Translations under genes and position numbers: made by a program
The notes under the pieces: model-generated
Databases searched by the model: none
What the model saw: only the letters and a program-made list of their open reading frames with translations
Told to the model about the DNA's origin: nothing
Shown: positions 1-8,110 of the stretch, in pieces
Position numbering within the stretch: the stretch's first letter is position 1
Layout: each line of letters begins with the position of its first letter
From: Bradyrhizobium sp. 200
GTDB lineage: Bacteria; Pseudomonadota; Alphaproteobacteria; Rhizobiales; Xanthobacteraceae
Assembly: GCF_023100945.1 (NCBI RefSeq)
Contig: NZ_CP064689.1
Location: 5,252,001 to 5,316,000, forward strand
Reading direction: 5' to 3'
Length of the DNA stretch: 64,000 nt

Positions 1-429
1 GACCCGTTCGACCAGTTCGCTGGCGCGCTCCCGCAAACGCCGCTGCGACGACCGGGCGCGCGGCAGGCCCAGAATGGCCTCGAGCAGGCTCACCCTGCCC
101 TGGCGATGCAGGCCGACCAGCAGATTGTCGTAAACGGTGTCGTTCGGAAACACGCTGGTGCGCTGGAAGGTGCGGATCAGTCCCAGATCGGCGATCTGAT
201 GCGGCTTCAGTCCGTTGAGTGCCGTCCCACGATAGCTCACGGCGCCATGGGTCGGATCCAGGAAGCCGGTAACGACGTTGAACGCCGTCGTCTTGCCGGC
301 GCCGTTAGGCCCGATCAGGCTGACGATCTCGCCCTCGCCGACCGTGAAATTCATGTCCGAGAGTGCGACGAGCCCGCCAAAATGCACGGCTACCTTTTCC
401 ACCCTCAGTGCCGTCGCTGGAGCTGTCAT
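1..429 (-). CDS. livG: Branched-chain amino acid-type ABC transporter ATP-binding protein LivG (partial, C-terminus outside window)
   Basis: This is the first 143 codons of a LivG-type ATPase that powers import through the LivH/LivM channel; the reading frame stays open to base 1. The Walker A motif GPNGAGKTT lies near residues 39-47, followed by the Q-loop region (RTFQRTSVFP), typical of LivG. The ATG at 427-429 shares one base with the livM stop (TGATG), so the two are translationally coupled. It is distal in the operon livJ-livH-livM-livG. A livF partner would be expected just outside the window. The family usually carries branched-chain amino acids, but relatives import amides, urea and aromatic acids; the neighbouring hydroxylase and amidohydrolase suggest a heterocyclic substrate here (inference). 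Confidence 0.93.
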   Translation of the reverse strand, partial: MTAPATALRVEKVAVHFGGLVALSDMNFTVGEGEIVSLIGPNGAGKTTAFNVVTGFLDPTHGAVSYRGTALNGLKPHQIADLGLIRTFQRTSVFPNDTVYDNLLVGLHRQGRVSLLEAILGLPRARSSQRRLRERASELVERV

Positions 430-1475
430 CACGCATGCTCCTTCGCGTCACGTTCGGAGAAAGCGATCGGAGCAACCGTTTCGACTCGTTTCCGCCGTCT
501 TGCAAATCGCAGCGCCAGCGACGGCACGATGCCGCGCGGCAATACGAACAGGATGACAATCAGCACGCCGCCATACGCGATCCATTGCGCTTCCGGCGCC
601 ATGATCGGGCGCAGGAACACGGGCAACAGCCCGAAGATCATGCCGCCGACGACAGGACCGGCGAGCGAGCCCTTGCCGCCAGTGATGACCATGATCACCA
701 TCGTCACGGTATTGATGAAGGCGAACACTTCGGGATCGATGATCCGGATGTAGTGTGCATAAAGACTGCCGGCCGCGCCTGCGATCCCGGCCGAGATCAC
801 CGCCGCCAGCGTGAGCGTCCTTGTCACGTCGATGCCGACGGATACCGCGAGCGTTTCGTTTTCCATCAGCCCGCGCATCGCGCGGCCGAAATGCGAATGG
901 ACCAGGCGCGAGATCAGCACATAGGTGACAACAGCGACGGCAAGCACGAGGTAGTAGTTCTGCAGCTTGGTGCGGAGGGTCAGATCTCCAAGACCTGGCA
1001 ATCCGATGGTAATCGAGGGAATGTTGGTCAGCGCCAGCGGACCCTGCGTCAGTTCGACCCAGTTCAGCGCCACCAAGCGAACCACTTCGGCAAAGGAAAT
1101 CGTCACGATCACGAAATAGGCGCCGCGCACGCGAAACGACAGCAGCCCCACGAGATATCCGCACAGCCCCGCAACGACGATGGCCAACACGAAGCCTACG
1201 ATCGGCGGCCAGGGAACGTGAACGATGCGAAAGCCGAAGGGCAGGCCCACGTCGAAACCAAGCGAAGTCAACGCACTGACATAGGCGCCGATGCCGAAGA
1301 ACGCGATGTGACCGAGGCTGAGCTGGCCGGTGAACCCAAGCAGCAGATTGAGGCTCATCGCGCCGATGATGAAGATGCCGGTCGTGATCAGCGCGTTCAT
1401 CAGATACGGATCGCGCAGCCAGAGCGGCACCGATGCGAACGCGAAGACCGTGAGAATGGCGACCCCTGATTTCAT
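429..1475 (-). CDS. livM: Branched-chain amino acid-type ABC transporter permease LivM
   Basis: Inner-membrane permease of about 348 residues with multiple hydrophobic helices and the LivM-type early segment MSLNLLLGFTGQLSLGH. A longer open frame extends upstream, but the start chosen is the ATG at 1473-1475, which overlaps the livH stop in an ATGA and gives the normal LivM length. The stop runs directly into the livG start. It forms the channel together with LivH. Family membership is clear from sequence; the substrate is not known and is inferred only from the operon, which also encodes a molybdenum hydroxylase and an amidohydrolase. Confidence 0.95.
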   Translation of the reverse strand: MKSGVAILTVFAFASVPLWLRDPYLMNALITTGIFIIGAMSLNLLLGFTGQLSLGHIAFFGIGAYVSALTSLGFDVGLPFGFRIVHVPWPPIVGFVLAIVVAGLCGYLVGLLSFRVRGAYFVIVTISFAEVVRLVALNWVELTQGPLALTNIPSITIGLPGLGDLTLRTKLQNYYLVLAVAVVTYVLISRLVHSHFGRAMRGLMENETLAVSVGIDVTRTLTLAAVISAGIAGAAGSLYAHYIRIIDPEVFAFINTVTMVIMVITGGKGSLAGPVVGGMIFGLLPVFLRPIMAPEAQWIAYGGVLIVILFVLPRGIVPSLALRFARRRKRVETVAPIAFSERDAKEHA

Positions 1476-2344
1476 CCGACGCGCTCCGAGCGCGCGAAAA
1501 GTCCGGTCGGCTTGAAGATCAGAACCGCGATAATGATCAAAAAGCCCATGGCGTCGCGGTATCCCGACGAAACATAGCCGGCGCCCAGCTCCTCCGCCAA
1601 TGCCAGAATGAAGCCGCCAATGACCGCGCCGGTGATGTTGCCGAGCCCGCCGAGGATCACGATTGCGAACGCCTTGACGGCGGCGAGATCGCCCATTTGC
1701 GGGAAGATCACGTAAACTGGACCGAGCAGCGCGCCTGCCGCGGCGGCAAGGCTCGAACCGATCGCAAACGTCGAGGTGTAGATCAGGTCGACATTGACGC
1801 CCATCAGCGAGGCGGTGTCCTGATCCTGAAACGTCGCCCGCATCGCGCAGCCGAGTTTTGTCCTGTTGATCAGGAGATAGGTGACGACGATCAGCATCGC
1901 CGCCGCGGCGAGCACGAACAGCCGCAACCAGGACACCGAGACCGGACCCAGCACTAGCGGCACCTCGGGGAACGGCGTGCTCACCGATTTCGCCACGCCG
2001 CCCCATATCCACAGTGCGCCGGACTGCATCGCGATCCAGGCGCCGATCATGACCAGCATGGTCGTGTCGATGTCGGAACCGCGCAGCGGCCGCAGCAAGG
2101 TCAGCTCGATCGCCGCGCCAAGAAGCCAGCCGACCATGACGGCAAGAGGCAGCGCCAGGAAGAAGTTAACTCCGAGCTGATGCACCACGATGAACATGAT
2201 GTAGGCGCCGAACGTATACAGCACCCCATGCGTGAAGTTCACGACGTTCATGATGCCGAAGATCAAGGTGAGACCGATGCCCAGCAGGGCATAGGTGCCG
2301 CCGAGCACCAGCATGTTGATCAGATGTTGCAGAAACTCGCTCAA
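1472..2344 (-). CDS. livH: Branched-chain amino acid-type ABC transporter permease LivH
   Basis: A 290-residue membrane permease beginning MSEFLQHLINMLVLGGTYALLG, the classic LivH N-terminus with the GLTLIFGIMNVVNFTHG segment, and a conserved late segment AIVILGGLGNITGAVIGG. It pairs with LivM, whose start codon overlaps its stop. It is separated from livJ by 72 bases that hold a strong hairpin (2372-2399), a common arrangement in which the binding protein is made in excess over the membrane subunits. Family assignment is secure; substrate unknown. Confidence 0.96.
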   Translation of the reverse strand: MSEFLQHLINMLVLGGTYALLGIGLTLIFGIMNVVNFTHGVLYTFGAYIMFIVVHQLGVNFFLALPLAVMVGWLLGAAIELTLLRPLRGSDIDTTMLVMIGAWIAMQSGALWIWGGVAKSVSTPFPEVPLVLGPVSVSWLRLFVLAAAAMLIVVTYLLINRTKLGCAMRATFQDQDTASLMGVNVDLIYTSTFAIGSSLAAAAGALLGPVYVIFPQMGDLAAVKAFAIVILGGLGNITGAVIGGFILALAEELGAGYVSSGYRDAMGFLIIIAVLIFKPTGLFARSERVG

Positions 2345-2371
2345 GGTGGCTCCCAGATATCCTGATGCCGT

Positions 2372-2399
2372 CGAGGGCCGCCGCCTGCTGCGGCCCTCG
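2372..2399 (-). promoter_or_regulatory. Intercistronic hairpin between livJ and livH
   Basis: A perfect 10-bp GC-rich stem (CGAGGGCCGC / GCGGCCCTCG) with an 8-base loop lies between the livJ stop and the livH start. No T-run follows it on the minus strand, so it looks like an mRNA-stabilising or attenuating stem-loop rather than a full intrinsic terminator. Confidence 0.75.
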
Positions 2400-2416
2400 C
2401 CGTTAGTAACGTGACG

Positions 2417-3571
2417 TCAGAGTGTCTTCATACCGATCTTGCCGTCGGTGATTTCGATCAGATAAACGTTGGGCTGGCTCTGACCGCTTTCCTTGCCTTC
2501 CGGACCGGACTTGCGGAACACGATGTCGCCGTTGAGGCCCTTCACCTTGATGTCCCAAAGTGCCGCCTTGATCGCCGCAGGCTCCGCCTTGCCCGCCTTC
2601 TCGATCGCGGCTGCCGCGGTGCGGATGCCGTCATAGCCGCGGAAGCTCTCGGTGCAGCCGGCGAAATCGAAGCCGCGCTTCTTCCATTCGGCGATGAAGT
2701 AGTTGGTTGCCTCCGGGTTTGGCGTCTTGTCGGGGAACCAGGGCAGGAAGGTCGTCAAGTGCATGGTGCCGTTGGCTGCAGCCCCCGCCTGCGCGATGAT
2801 CTGATCCGGATTCTGCGACCCGCCGGTGGTGATGATCCGCTTCTTGAGGCCGAGGGCCGCGGCCTGCTTGAAGATCAGCGTGAGCTGGTCGACCGCCGTG
2901 GTCACGATGATCGTCTCGGAATCGGTACCCTTGAGCTTGGAGAGCTGTGCGCTCATGTCCTGGGCGCCCTGATCCATGGTCTCGACGGCGCCGACCGCGA
3001 TCCCCTTTTCCTTCATCATCTTGCTGAAGTCTTCAGCGGTGCCGCGCCCCCAGTCATTGTTGATGATGAGGAAGTCGACCTTCTTCAATTCGAGCTTGTC
3101 GACGATCCCTTTGAACGCCGCAGCCTCGATCGCCGATGGCGGCGCGATACGGAAGATGTAGGGATTGCCGGTCGTGGTGATCTTGCCCGACGAGGAGGTC
3201 TCGACCACCATCGGGACTTCGTATTCCATCAATTTGGGCATCACGGCCAGCGTCAGGCTGGAGCCCCACGCCCCCATCAGCACCGGCACCTTGTCGCTCG
3301 TGATCAGCTTTTCGGCGACGGCGGCCGCTTCCGTCGGATTGCTCTTGTTGTCCTCGATCACGAGTTCAATCTTCTTGCCGAGAATACCGCCCTTTGCATT
3401 GATCTCGTCGGCCGCGATCTTGGCGCCGTTGACGACGTAGGTGCCGGACGCGGCGAACGCGCCCGTCAGCGGCTCGTTCACGCCGATCTTGATGGTCTGA
3501 GCCTCGGCGGCACCGCCCAGCAAGGCGACCGCCAGCGCAATCGCCGGAACAATTCTGAAAGTCCGTGTCAT
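2417..3571 (-). CDS. livJ: Periplasmic substrate-binding protein of Liv-type ABC transporter
   Basis: A type-I periplasmic binding protein of 384 residues. The start is the ATG at 3571, preceded by GGAGAAC at good spacing, giving MTRTFRIVPAIALAVALLGG and a cleavage site after AEA; an in-frame ATG nine codons upstream lacks a ribosome binding site. Mature residues open with TIKIGVNEPLTGAFAASGTY, typical of the LivJ/amide-binding family. It captures the substrate for LivHMG. It lies 80 bases after the CoxS-CoxG fusion gene, so the transporter probably imports the substrate of the hydroxylase (inference). Confidence 0.94.
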   Translation of the reverse strand: MTRTFRIVPAIALAVALLGGAAEAQTIKIGVNEPLTGAFAASGTYVVNGAKIAADEINAKGGILGKKIELVIEDNKSNPTEAAAVAEKLITSDKVPVLMGAWGSSLTLAVMPKLMEYEVPMVVETSSSGKITTTGNPYIFRIAPPSAIEAAAFKGIVDKLELKKVDFLIINNDWGRGTAEDFSKMMKEKGIAVGAVETMDQGAQDMSAQLSKLKGTDSETIIVTTAVDQLTLIFKQAAALGLKKRIITTGGSQNPDQIIAQAGAAANGTMHLTTFLPWFPDKTPNPEATNYFIAEWKKRGFDFAGCTESFRGYDGIRTAAAAIEKAGKAEPAAIKAALWDIKVKGLNGDIVFRKSGPEGKESGQSQPNVYLIEITDGKIGMKTL

Positions 3572-3651
3572 TTGGTTCTCCAATCTCACGCTGTTCATCT
3601 ATCCGCAGTCCAAACTTCGTCGTTTCCGCTTCGCGCGGAGACCTTGATCCA

Positions 3652-4848
3652 TCACGTCGCTCCGTCCTTGTTGGATGAGAAACGACCGACCCAACTCGCG
3701 ACCCGCGCGCGCAAAAGGCCGAAAGCGAGCGCCATTCCATTCAGTTCGACTGCGGTGGCGTCGCCCGGTGATGTACCCGACAGGCGGTGGTCAAGATTTT
3801 CGGAAAATTCCACGATCAGTCGCGCGGCGAGGTCGCGCACCAGCCCCGGCCTTCCGACCTGCGCCAGCATGCCCGTGAGCGTGTACCCGATGGAAAGATC
3901 GACACGCGTCCCCTGCTTGATCGGCACCAACCGATAGCGGATTTCGCCCTGCGTCGAAGACCGGATGCGCCGGTCGTTGCCGATGCCGACGATGCGGCCG
4001 GACATATCGGCGGGGTTTCGCTCGACGCGTGCGGCGCCTTGGAATGTCGCGGCGATCGGGCCGATCCTGACACGGATGGCGCCTTCGACGCGCTCGGGCC
4101 TCGGCGGCGCCATCAACGATGCGCCGGGAAGGCAGGCCGCGACGGCTGCGATATCGTCGAACATCCCAAACACCTGCTCGGGTGGATGCGCGACGACGAA
4201 CTGCTGCTCCAGGACGGTGGCGGGGATGAAATCTGGAATCGAAGGAACAGAACCGACCGCCTCCGGTGACGCTGGTTCGCCTTCGATCGATCGCATGCGT
4301 TCGGCGCGGTCCGCGTGGCTTCGGCCTGAGCCGACGGGACCCAGAACCTTTCGCCCCCCATCCGGCATCGGTGCGATATCGCGGGCGCGCCGCGCTTCGA
4401 TCACGGACTGGACGGCCCGTACGATACCGACATAGCCGGTGCACCGGCACAGATTGCCGCTCAATCCGACGCGGATCAGGCGCTCATCGGCTTGCGGCAG
4501 GCGCAGCACGAGATCACGCGCCGAGACCAGCATTCCCGGCGTGCAATAGCCGCATTGCAATGCATGCTCGCGGGTGAAGGCCGCGCGAAGCTCCGTCGTA
4601 ACGCCGTCGTCGTCGAGCCCCTCGATCGTGGTGACCTCAGCCCCTTCGCAGGCCACCGCATAGGTGATGCACGAGCGCGCCGGGACGCCGTCGAGCAGCA
4701 CGGTGCATGCGCCGCAGACGCCGTGTTCGCAGCCGAGATGCGTGCCGGTCAGGTCGAGCTTTTCACGGACGAAATCTGCGAGGCTGGTGCGTGGCTCCGC
4801 TGACTGCCGCACCGCGCGCTGATTCACGCTGAGTTCAATCATGCTCAT
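3652..4848 (-). CDS. [2Fe-2S] subunit of molybdenum hydroxylase fused to a CoxG-like SRPBCC domain
   Basis: Residues 1-155 are a xanthine-dehydrogenase-type small subunit with two [2Fe-2S] sites: C40, C45, C48 and C60 form the plant-ferredoxin cluster, and the CGYC and CRC motifs form the second. It passes electrons from the molybdenum subunit to the FAD subunit. After a linker of about 60 residues, residues 215-398 resemble the CoxG / SRPBCC family (EQQFVVAHPPEQVFGMFDDI, then AACLPGA and later a GMLAQVGR segment), which in carbon monoxide dehydrogenase loci is a separate membrane-anchoring or maturation protein. One open frame spans both domains without interruption. The start overlaps the coxM-like stop by ATGA. 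Family assignment is secure; the fusion is the unusual point. Confidence 0.92.
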   Translation of the reverse strand: MSMIELSVNQRAVRQSAEPRTSLADFVREKLDLTGTHLGCEHGVCGACTVLLDGVPARSCITYAVACEGAEVTTIEGLDDDGVTTELRAAFTREHALQCGYCTPGMLVSARDLVLRLPQADERLIRVGLSGNLCRCTGYVGIVRAVQSVIEARRARDIAPMPDGGRKVLGPVGSGRSHADRAERMRSIEGEPASPEAVGSVPSIPDFIPATVLEQQFVVAHPPEQVFGMFDDIAAVAACLPGASLMAPPRPERVEGAIRVRIGPIAATFQGAARVERNPADMSGRIVGIGNDRRIRSSTQGEIRYRLVPIKQGTRVDLSIGYTLTGMLAQVGRPGLVRDLAARLIVEFSENLDHRLSGTSPGDATAVELNGMALAFGLLRARVASWVGRFSSNKDGAT

Positions 4849-5681
4849 GCGGCAGCCTCGCTGACCGCACGCTTCAGCACACTTACATGAATATGACGAT
4901 GGGCCGCGCTCGACACGCCTGCCTTTGCCAGAAGGGCGTCAGCTACACGCATATCGAAGCGATCCTTGTAGTCGCCGGCAATGCGGCCACCGAACAGCTC
5001 TGCCGCGTTGGCGATGACGATCGGCGCGGAATCAATCGCTCCAATCACGACGCGGGCGGTCGCGGCGCTCGGATCGATCAGGATTGCGCCGATCGCATGC
5101 GCGAATTCGCCTGTCTTGCGGCAACTCTTGGCGTAGCCCCAGTGCGCCGATGCCGGCATCGCCGGAACATGAATGGTTTCGACGATCTCGCCATCGCGCA
5201 GCGCAGATTCGAGCGCACCGACGATGAAGTCCTCCATCGCCACCATGCGCACGCCCGAAAGGCCTCGCAGCGTCAATCGCGCACCCAGCGCCGAGAGCAC
5301 GGACACCCAGTCTGCCGCGGGATCGGCATGGCTGAGCGATCCACCCACCGTGCCGCGATTGCGCACGGCGCGGTAGGCGATGTTGCCGGCGACGCCCTGC
5401 ATGGCGCCGCGCGTGACGTCCGGAATGCGTCCGTCTTCGATGTCGGCGTGGGTGATACAGGCCCCGAGCACAAGTTCGTCGCCGCGACGCTCGACCTGCT
5501 TGAGCTCGGCAAGGCCGGTGATGTCGACGATCAACTGCGGTTCCACCAGCCGCAGATTGAGCATGGGACCAAGCGACTGGCCGCCGGCAATGATCTTGGC
5601 GAAAGTTTTGGCCTCACCGAGCGCGGCAAGTGCCGCCTGCAAGTCGCGTGGACGTTCGTAGCCGAAAGGCGCCGGTTTCAT
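4845..5681 (-). CDS. FAD-binding medium subunit of xanthine dehydrogenase/CoxM-type molybdenum hydroxylase
   Basis: A 278-residue CoxM-like flavoprotein. Near the N-terminus is AKIIAGGQSLGPMLNLRL, matching the FAD-binding AGGxxL segment, and TVGGSLSHADPAAD matches the second FAD motif (TIGGxxAHxDPA). It takes electrons from the fused iron-sulfur protein and delivers them to the final acceptor. It overlaps its neighbours by four bases on both sides, so the three subunits are translationally coupled. The substrate is set by the large subunit. Confidence 0.95.
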   Translation of the reverse strand: MKPAPFGYERPRDLQAALAALGEAKTFAKIIAGGQSLGPMLNLRLVEPQLIVDITGLAELKQVERRGDELVLGACITHADIEDGRIPDVTRGAMQGVAGNIAYRAVRNRGTVGGSLSHADPAADWVSVLSALGARLTLRGLSGVRMVAMEDFIVGALESALRDGEIVETIHVPAMPASAHWGYAKSCRKTGEFAHAIGAILIDPSAATARVVIGAIDSAPIVIANAAELFGGRIAGDYKDRFDMRVADALLAKAGVSSAAHRHIHVSVLKRAVSEAAA

Positions 5682-8110
5682 GCCGCCGGCCTTTCTGCGT
5701 CGCGCGCGTCCAGAACCGCCTCGACGACGCGATATGGTGTAATCGGCGACTGCATCAGTTCCACGCCAAGCGGCCGCAGTGCGTCGTTGACGGCGTTGGC
5801 GATCGCGGCCGGCGGTGCGATGGCGCCGCCCTCGCCGATGCCCTTCACGCCGAACTGCGTATAGGGCGACGGGGTCTCCATGTGGTCGAGACGCGGCGCC
5901 GGCACTTCGGTAGGGCCAGGCAGCAGATAGTCGGCGAGCGTCGTCGCCAGCGGCTGGCCGGACGCATCGAACGGCATCTCCTCGTACAGCGCGGTGCCGA
6001 TGCCCTGCGCCAGACCGCCATAGATCTGGCCATCCACGACCATCGGATTGACGAGTACGCCGCCATCTTCGACGATGACATAATCGAGGATTTCGATCTC
6101 TCCGAGATCCGGATCGACGGCGACGACCGCGGCATGCGCGGCATAGCTGAAGGTTCCGGTATCGCGCTGTGGCTTGTAGCCTGCCGTGACCTCCAGCCCG
6201 CCAGGATCGACGTCAGCAGGCAGATCCTGCGGCCGGCGATACCAGGTGTGGGCGATCTCCTTCAAGGTGACGCTGCCGTTGACGCCGCGCACTTCACCGT
6301 TCTGCAGCACCACCGCAGCCGGATCGTGCTGCAACAGCTTGGCACCGATGCGTCTGGCGCGCTCGCCCAACTCGCGGCAGGCGGCTGCGACCGCGCCGCC
6401 CGCCATCACCATCGAGCGCGAGCCCCAGGTGCCGGTCGAATACGGCGTCATCGCCGTGTCGCCGTGAATCAAGCGTACCCTGGCGACGTCGACACCCAGC
6501 ATCTCGTGCGCTACCTGCGCGAGCGTTGTTTCCATCCCCTGGCCGTGGGAATGCACACCGACACGAAGTTCGAGGCCGCCGTCCGGCGTCAGGCGTGCGG
6601 AAGCCTGTTCGTGGCCGGGCACCATCGGAATGCCCCATCCGGAATAGACCGAAGTCCCATGCGCGGCCTGCTCGCAATAGATGGAGACGCCGACGCCGAT
6701 CCGGCGCCCGTCCGCCTCGCCCTTGCGCTGGCGTGCCCGCACGCCCTCGACGTCGATGGACGCAAGCGCCCGGCGCATCGCCTCGGGATAATCGCCGCTG
6801 TCGAAGTGCTTGTTGGTGATGTTGTTGAACGGCATCTGCCCGGGCTGCACCAGATTGCGCAGGCGCACTTCGCCTGGCTCCAGCCCGGCTTCGGCGGCGA
6901 CCAGATCGAGCATCAGTTCCAGCGCAAAGCAGACGCCGGTACGCGCCACGCCGCGATAAGGCAGGATCGGACACTTGTTGGTGGCGACCGAAAATGTCCG
7001 GCAGCGATAGGCCGGCATCAGATAAGGTCCCGGCAGGATGCTGGCGACCTGCGCCGCCTCTAGGCACGCTGAGAACGGATAGGACGAGTAAGCGCCGGAA
7101 TCGACGGTCGCTTCGCAGTCGATGCCCCGCAGCCGCCCGTCGCGATCGGCATAGACGGTGATCTTGTAGTGGTGCTCGCGGCAGTTGGAGCTGGCGGTGA
7201 GATGCTCGCGGCGGTCCTCGGTCCAGCGCACCGGATGGCCGCGATGCATCGTCAGCCAGGAAAGGCAGACTTCTTCCGGCAGTAGTATTCCCTTGTGTCC
7301 GAAACCGCCGCCGACATCGGGCGAAACGATACGGATTCGGCCTTGCTCCATCCCGAGACATTCGGCAAGCCCGCTGCGCGTGATGTGCGGCATCTGGGCC
7401 GACGAGTACAGCATGAGCTGGTCGAGGCGGTGATCGAAGGTCGCGACCACGCCGCGCCCCTCAAGCGGCGACATGCACTGCCGCGCGGTCGATATCTCAC
7501 GCGTCACCTTGATCGGCGCATCGAACGCCCTGGAGATGTCGACCTCGAAATTGGTTTCGAGAAAGACGTTATCTCCCCAATGCTCGTGCACCAGCGCCGA
7601 ACCCGGTTCGCGCGCCTTCCGCATGTCATAGACCGCAGGAAGTTCTTCGAGATCGAGCGTCACTGCCGCCGCAATGTCCTCGGCCTCGGCACGCGTCGCC
7701 GCCACGCACATGGCGACGAGTTCGCCGACCTGACGCACCTTGCCGATGGCAAGCACAGGCTGCTCGGAAATCTTGAAACCCGGCAGCCCTGACACCGCGC
7801 GGATCGGATTGACGCCGGTAAGATCCGCCGCGGTAAAGACGCTGCCGCGATAACGCTCCGGCACACGGATGCCGCGGATCAGCGCATGTGCCAAGGGGCT
7901 GCGCACGAACGCCACGTCCTGTAGCCCGGAAAGGCGGATGTCGGCCACGAACTGGCCTCGGCCGCGCATCAACCGATCGTCTTCCTTTCGCGGCAGCCGC
8001 GCGCCGACGCCTTGTCCGGCGTCCGCTCCGCCTGCGGAAGGAAACTCGCGCTCATTGCGCACGATGGCGTTCTCCCCGATCGACCTGACGCTGACCTCCC
8101 TACGCCGCAA
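5678..8110 (-). CDS. Large molybdopterin subunit of xanthine dehydrogenase-family hydroxylase (CoxL/aldehyde oxidase-like)
   Basis: An 810-residue molybdenum-cofactor subunit that hydroxylates an aromatic or heterocyclic C-H using water. Visible landmarks are the early RKEDDRLMRGRGQFVADI, the cofactor-region GGGFGHKG, and a C-terminal GVKGIGEGGAIAPPAAIANAV carrying the catalytic Glu. The residues matching the CO-dehydrogenase active-site loop read PYRGVAR, lacking the Cys of the AYxCSFR signature, so this is not a form-I CO dehydrogenase. The ATG at 8110 overlaps the amidohydrolase stop by 11 bases; a GTG at 8062 with GGGGAG upstream is an equally good start. A nicotinate-, caffeine- or purine-type substrate is possible; not determined. 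Confidence 0.94.
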   Translation of the reverse strand: MRRREVSVRSIGENAIVRNEREFPSAGGADAGQGVGARLPRKEDDRLMRGRGQFVADIRLSGLQDVAFVRSPLAHALIRGIRVPERYRGSVFTAADLTGVNPIRAVSGLPGFKISEQPVLAIGKVRQVGELVAMCVAATRAEAEDIAAAVTLDLEELPAVYDMRKAREPGSALVHEHWGDNVFLETNFEVDISRAFDAPIKVTREISTARQCMSPLEGRGVVATFDHRLDQLMLYSSAQMPHITRSGLAECLGMEQGRIRIVSPDVGGGFGHKGILLPEEVCLSWLTMHRGHPVRWTEDRREHLTASSNCREHHYKITVYADRDGRLRGIDCEATVDSGAYSSYPFSACLEAAQVASILPGPYLMPAYRCRTFSVATNKCPILPYRGVARTGVCFALELMLDLVAAEAGLEPGEVRLRNLVQPGQMPFNNITNKHFDSGDYPEAMRRALASIDVEGVRARQRKGEADGRRIGVGVSIYCEQAAHGTSVYSGWGIPMVPGHEQASARLTPDGGLELRVGVHSHGQGMETTLAQVAHEMLGVDVARVRLIHGDTAMTPYSTGTWGSRSMVMAGGAVAAACRELGERARRIGAKLLQHDPAAVVLQNGEVRGVNGSVTLKEIAHTWYRRPQDLPADVDPGGLEVTAGYKPQRDTGTFSYAAHAAVVAVDPDLGEIEILDYVIVEDGGVLVNPMVVDGQIYGGLAQGIGTALYEEMPFDASGQPLATTLADYLLPGPTEVPAPRLDHMETPSPYTQFGVKGIGEGGAIAPPAAIANAVNDALRPLGVELMQSPITPYRVVEAVLDARDAERPAA

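Noticed and set aside
363..1469. A 368-codon plus-strand frame opposite livG/livM
   Set aside because: It is antisense to clear livG and livM genes, rich in Arg, His, Gln and Asp with no family features; it is a GC-rich shadow frame.
2411..3937. A 508-codon plus-strand frame
   Set aside because: It runs opposite livJ and part of the fused iron-sulfur gene, whose signal peptide, motifs and ribosome binding sites are clear; no domain is visible in the antisense product.
5678..8110. Naming the molybdenum subunit as carbon monoxide dehydrogenase
   Set aside because: The active-site loop lacks the Cys of form-I CO dehydrogenase, and the amidohydrolase and transporter context points to a nitrogen compound.
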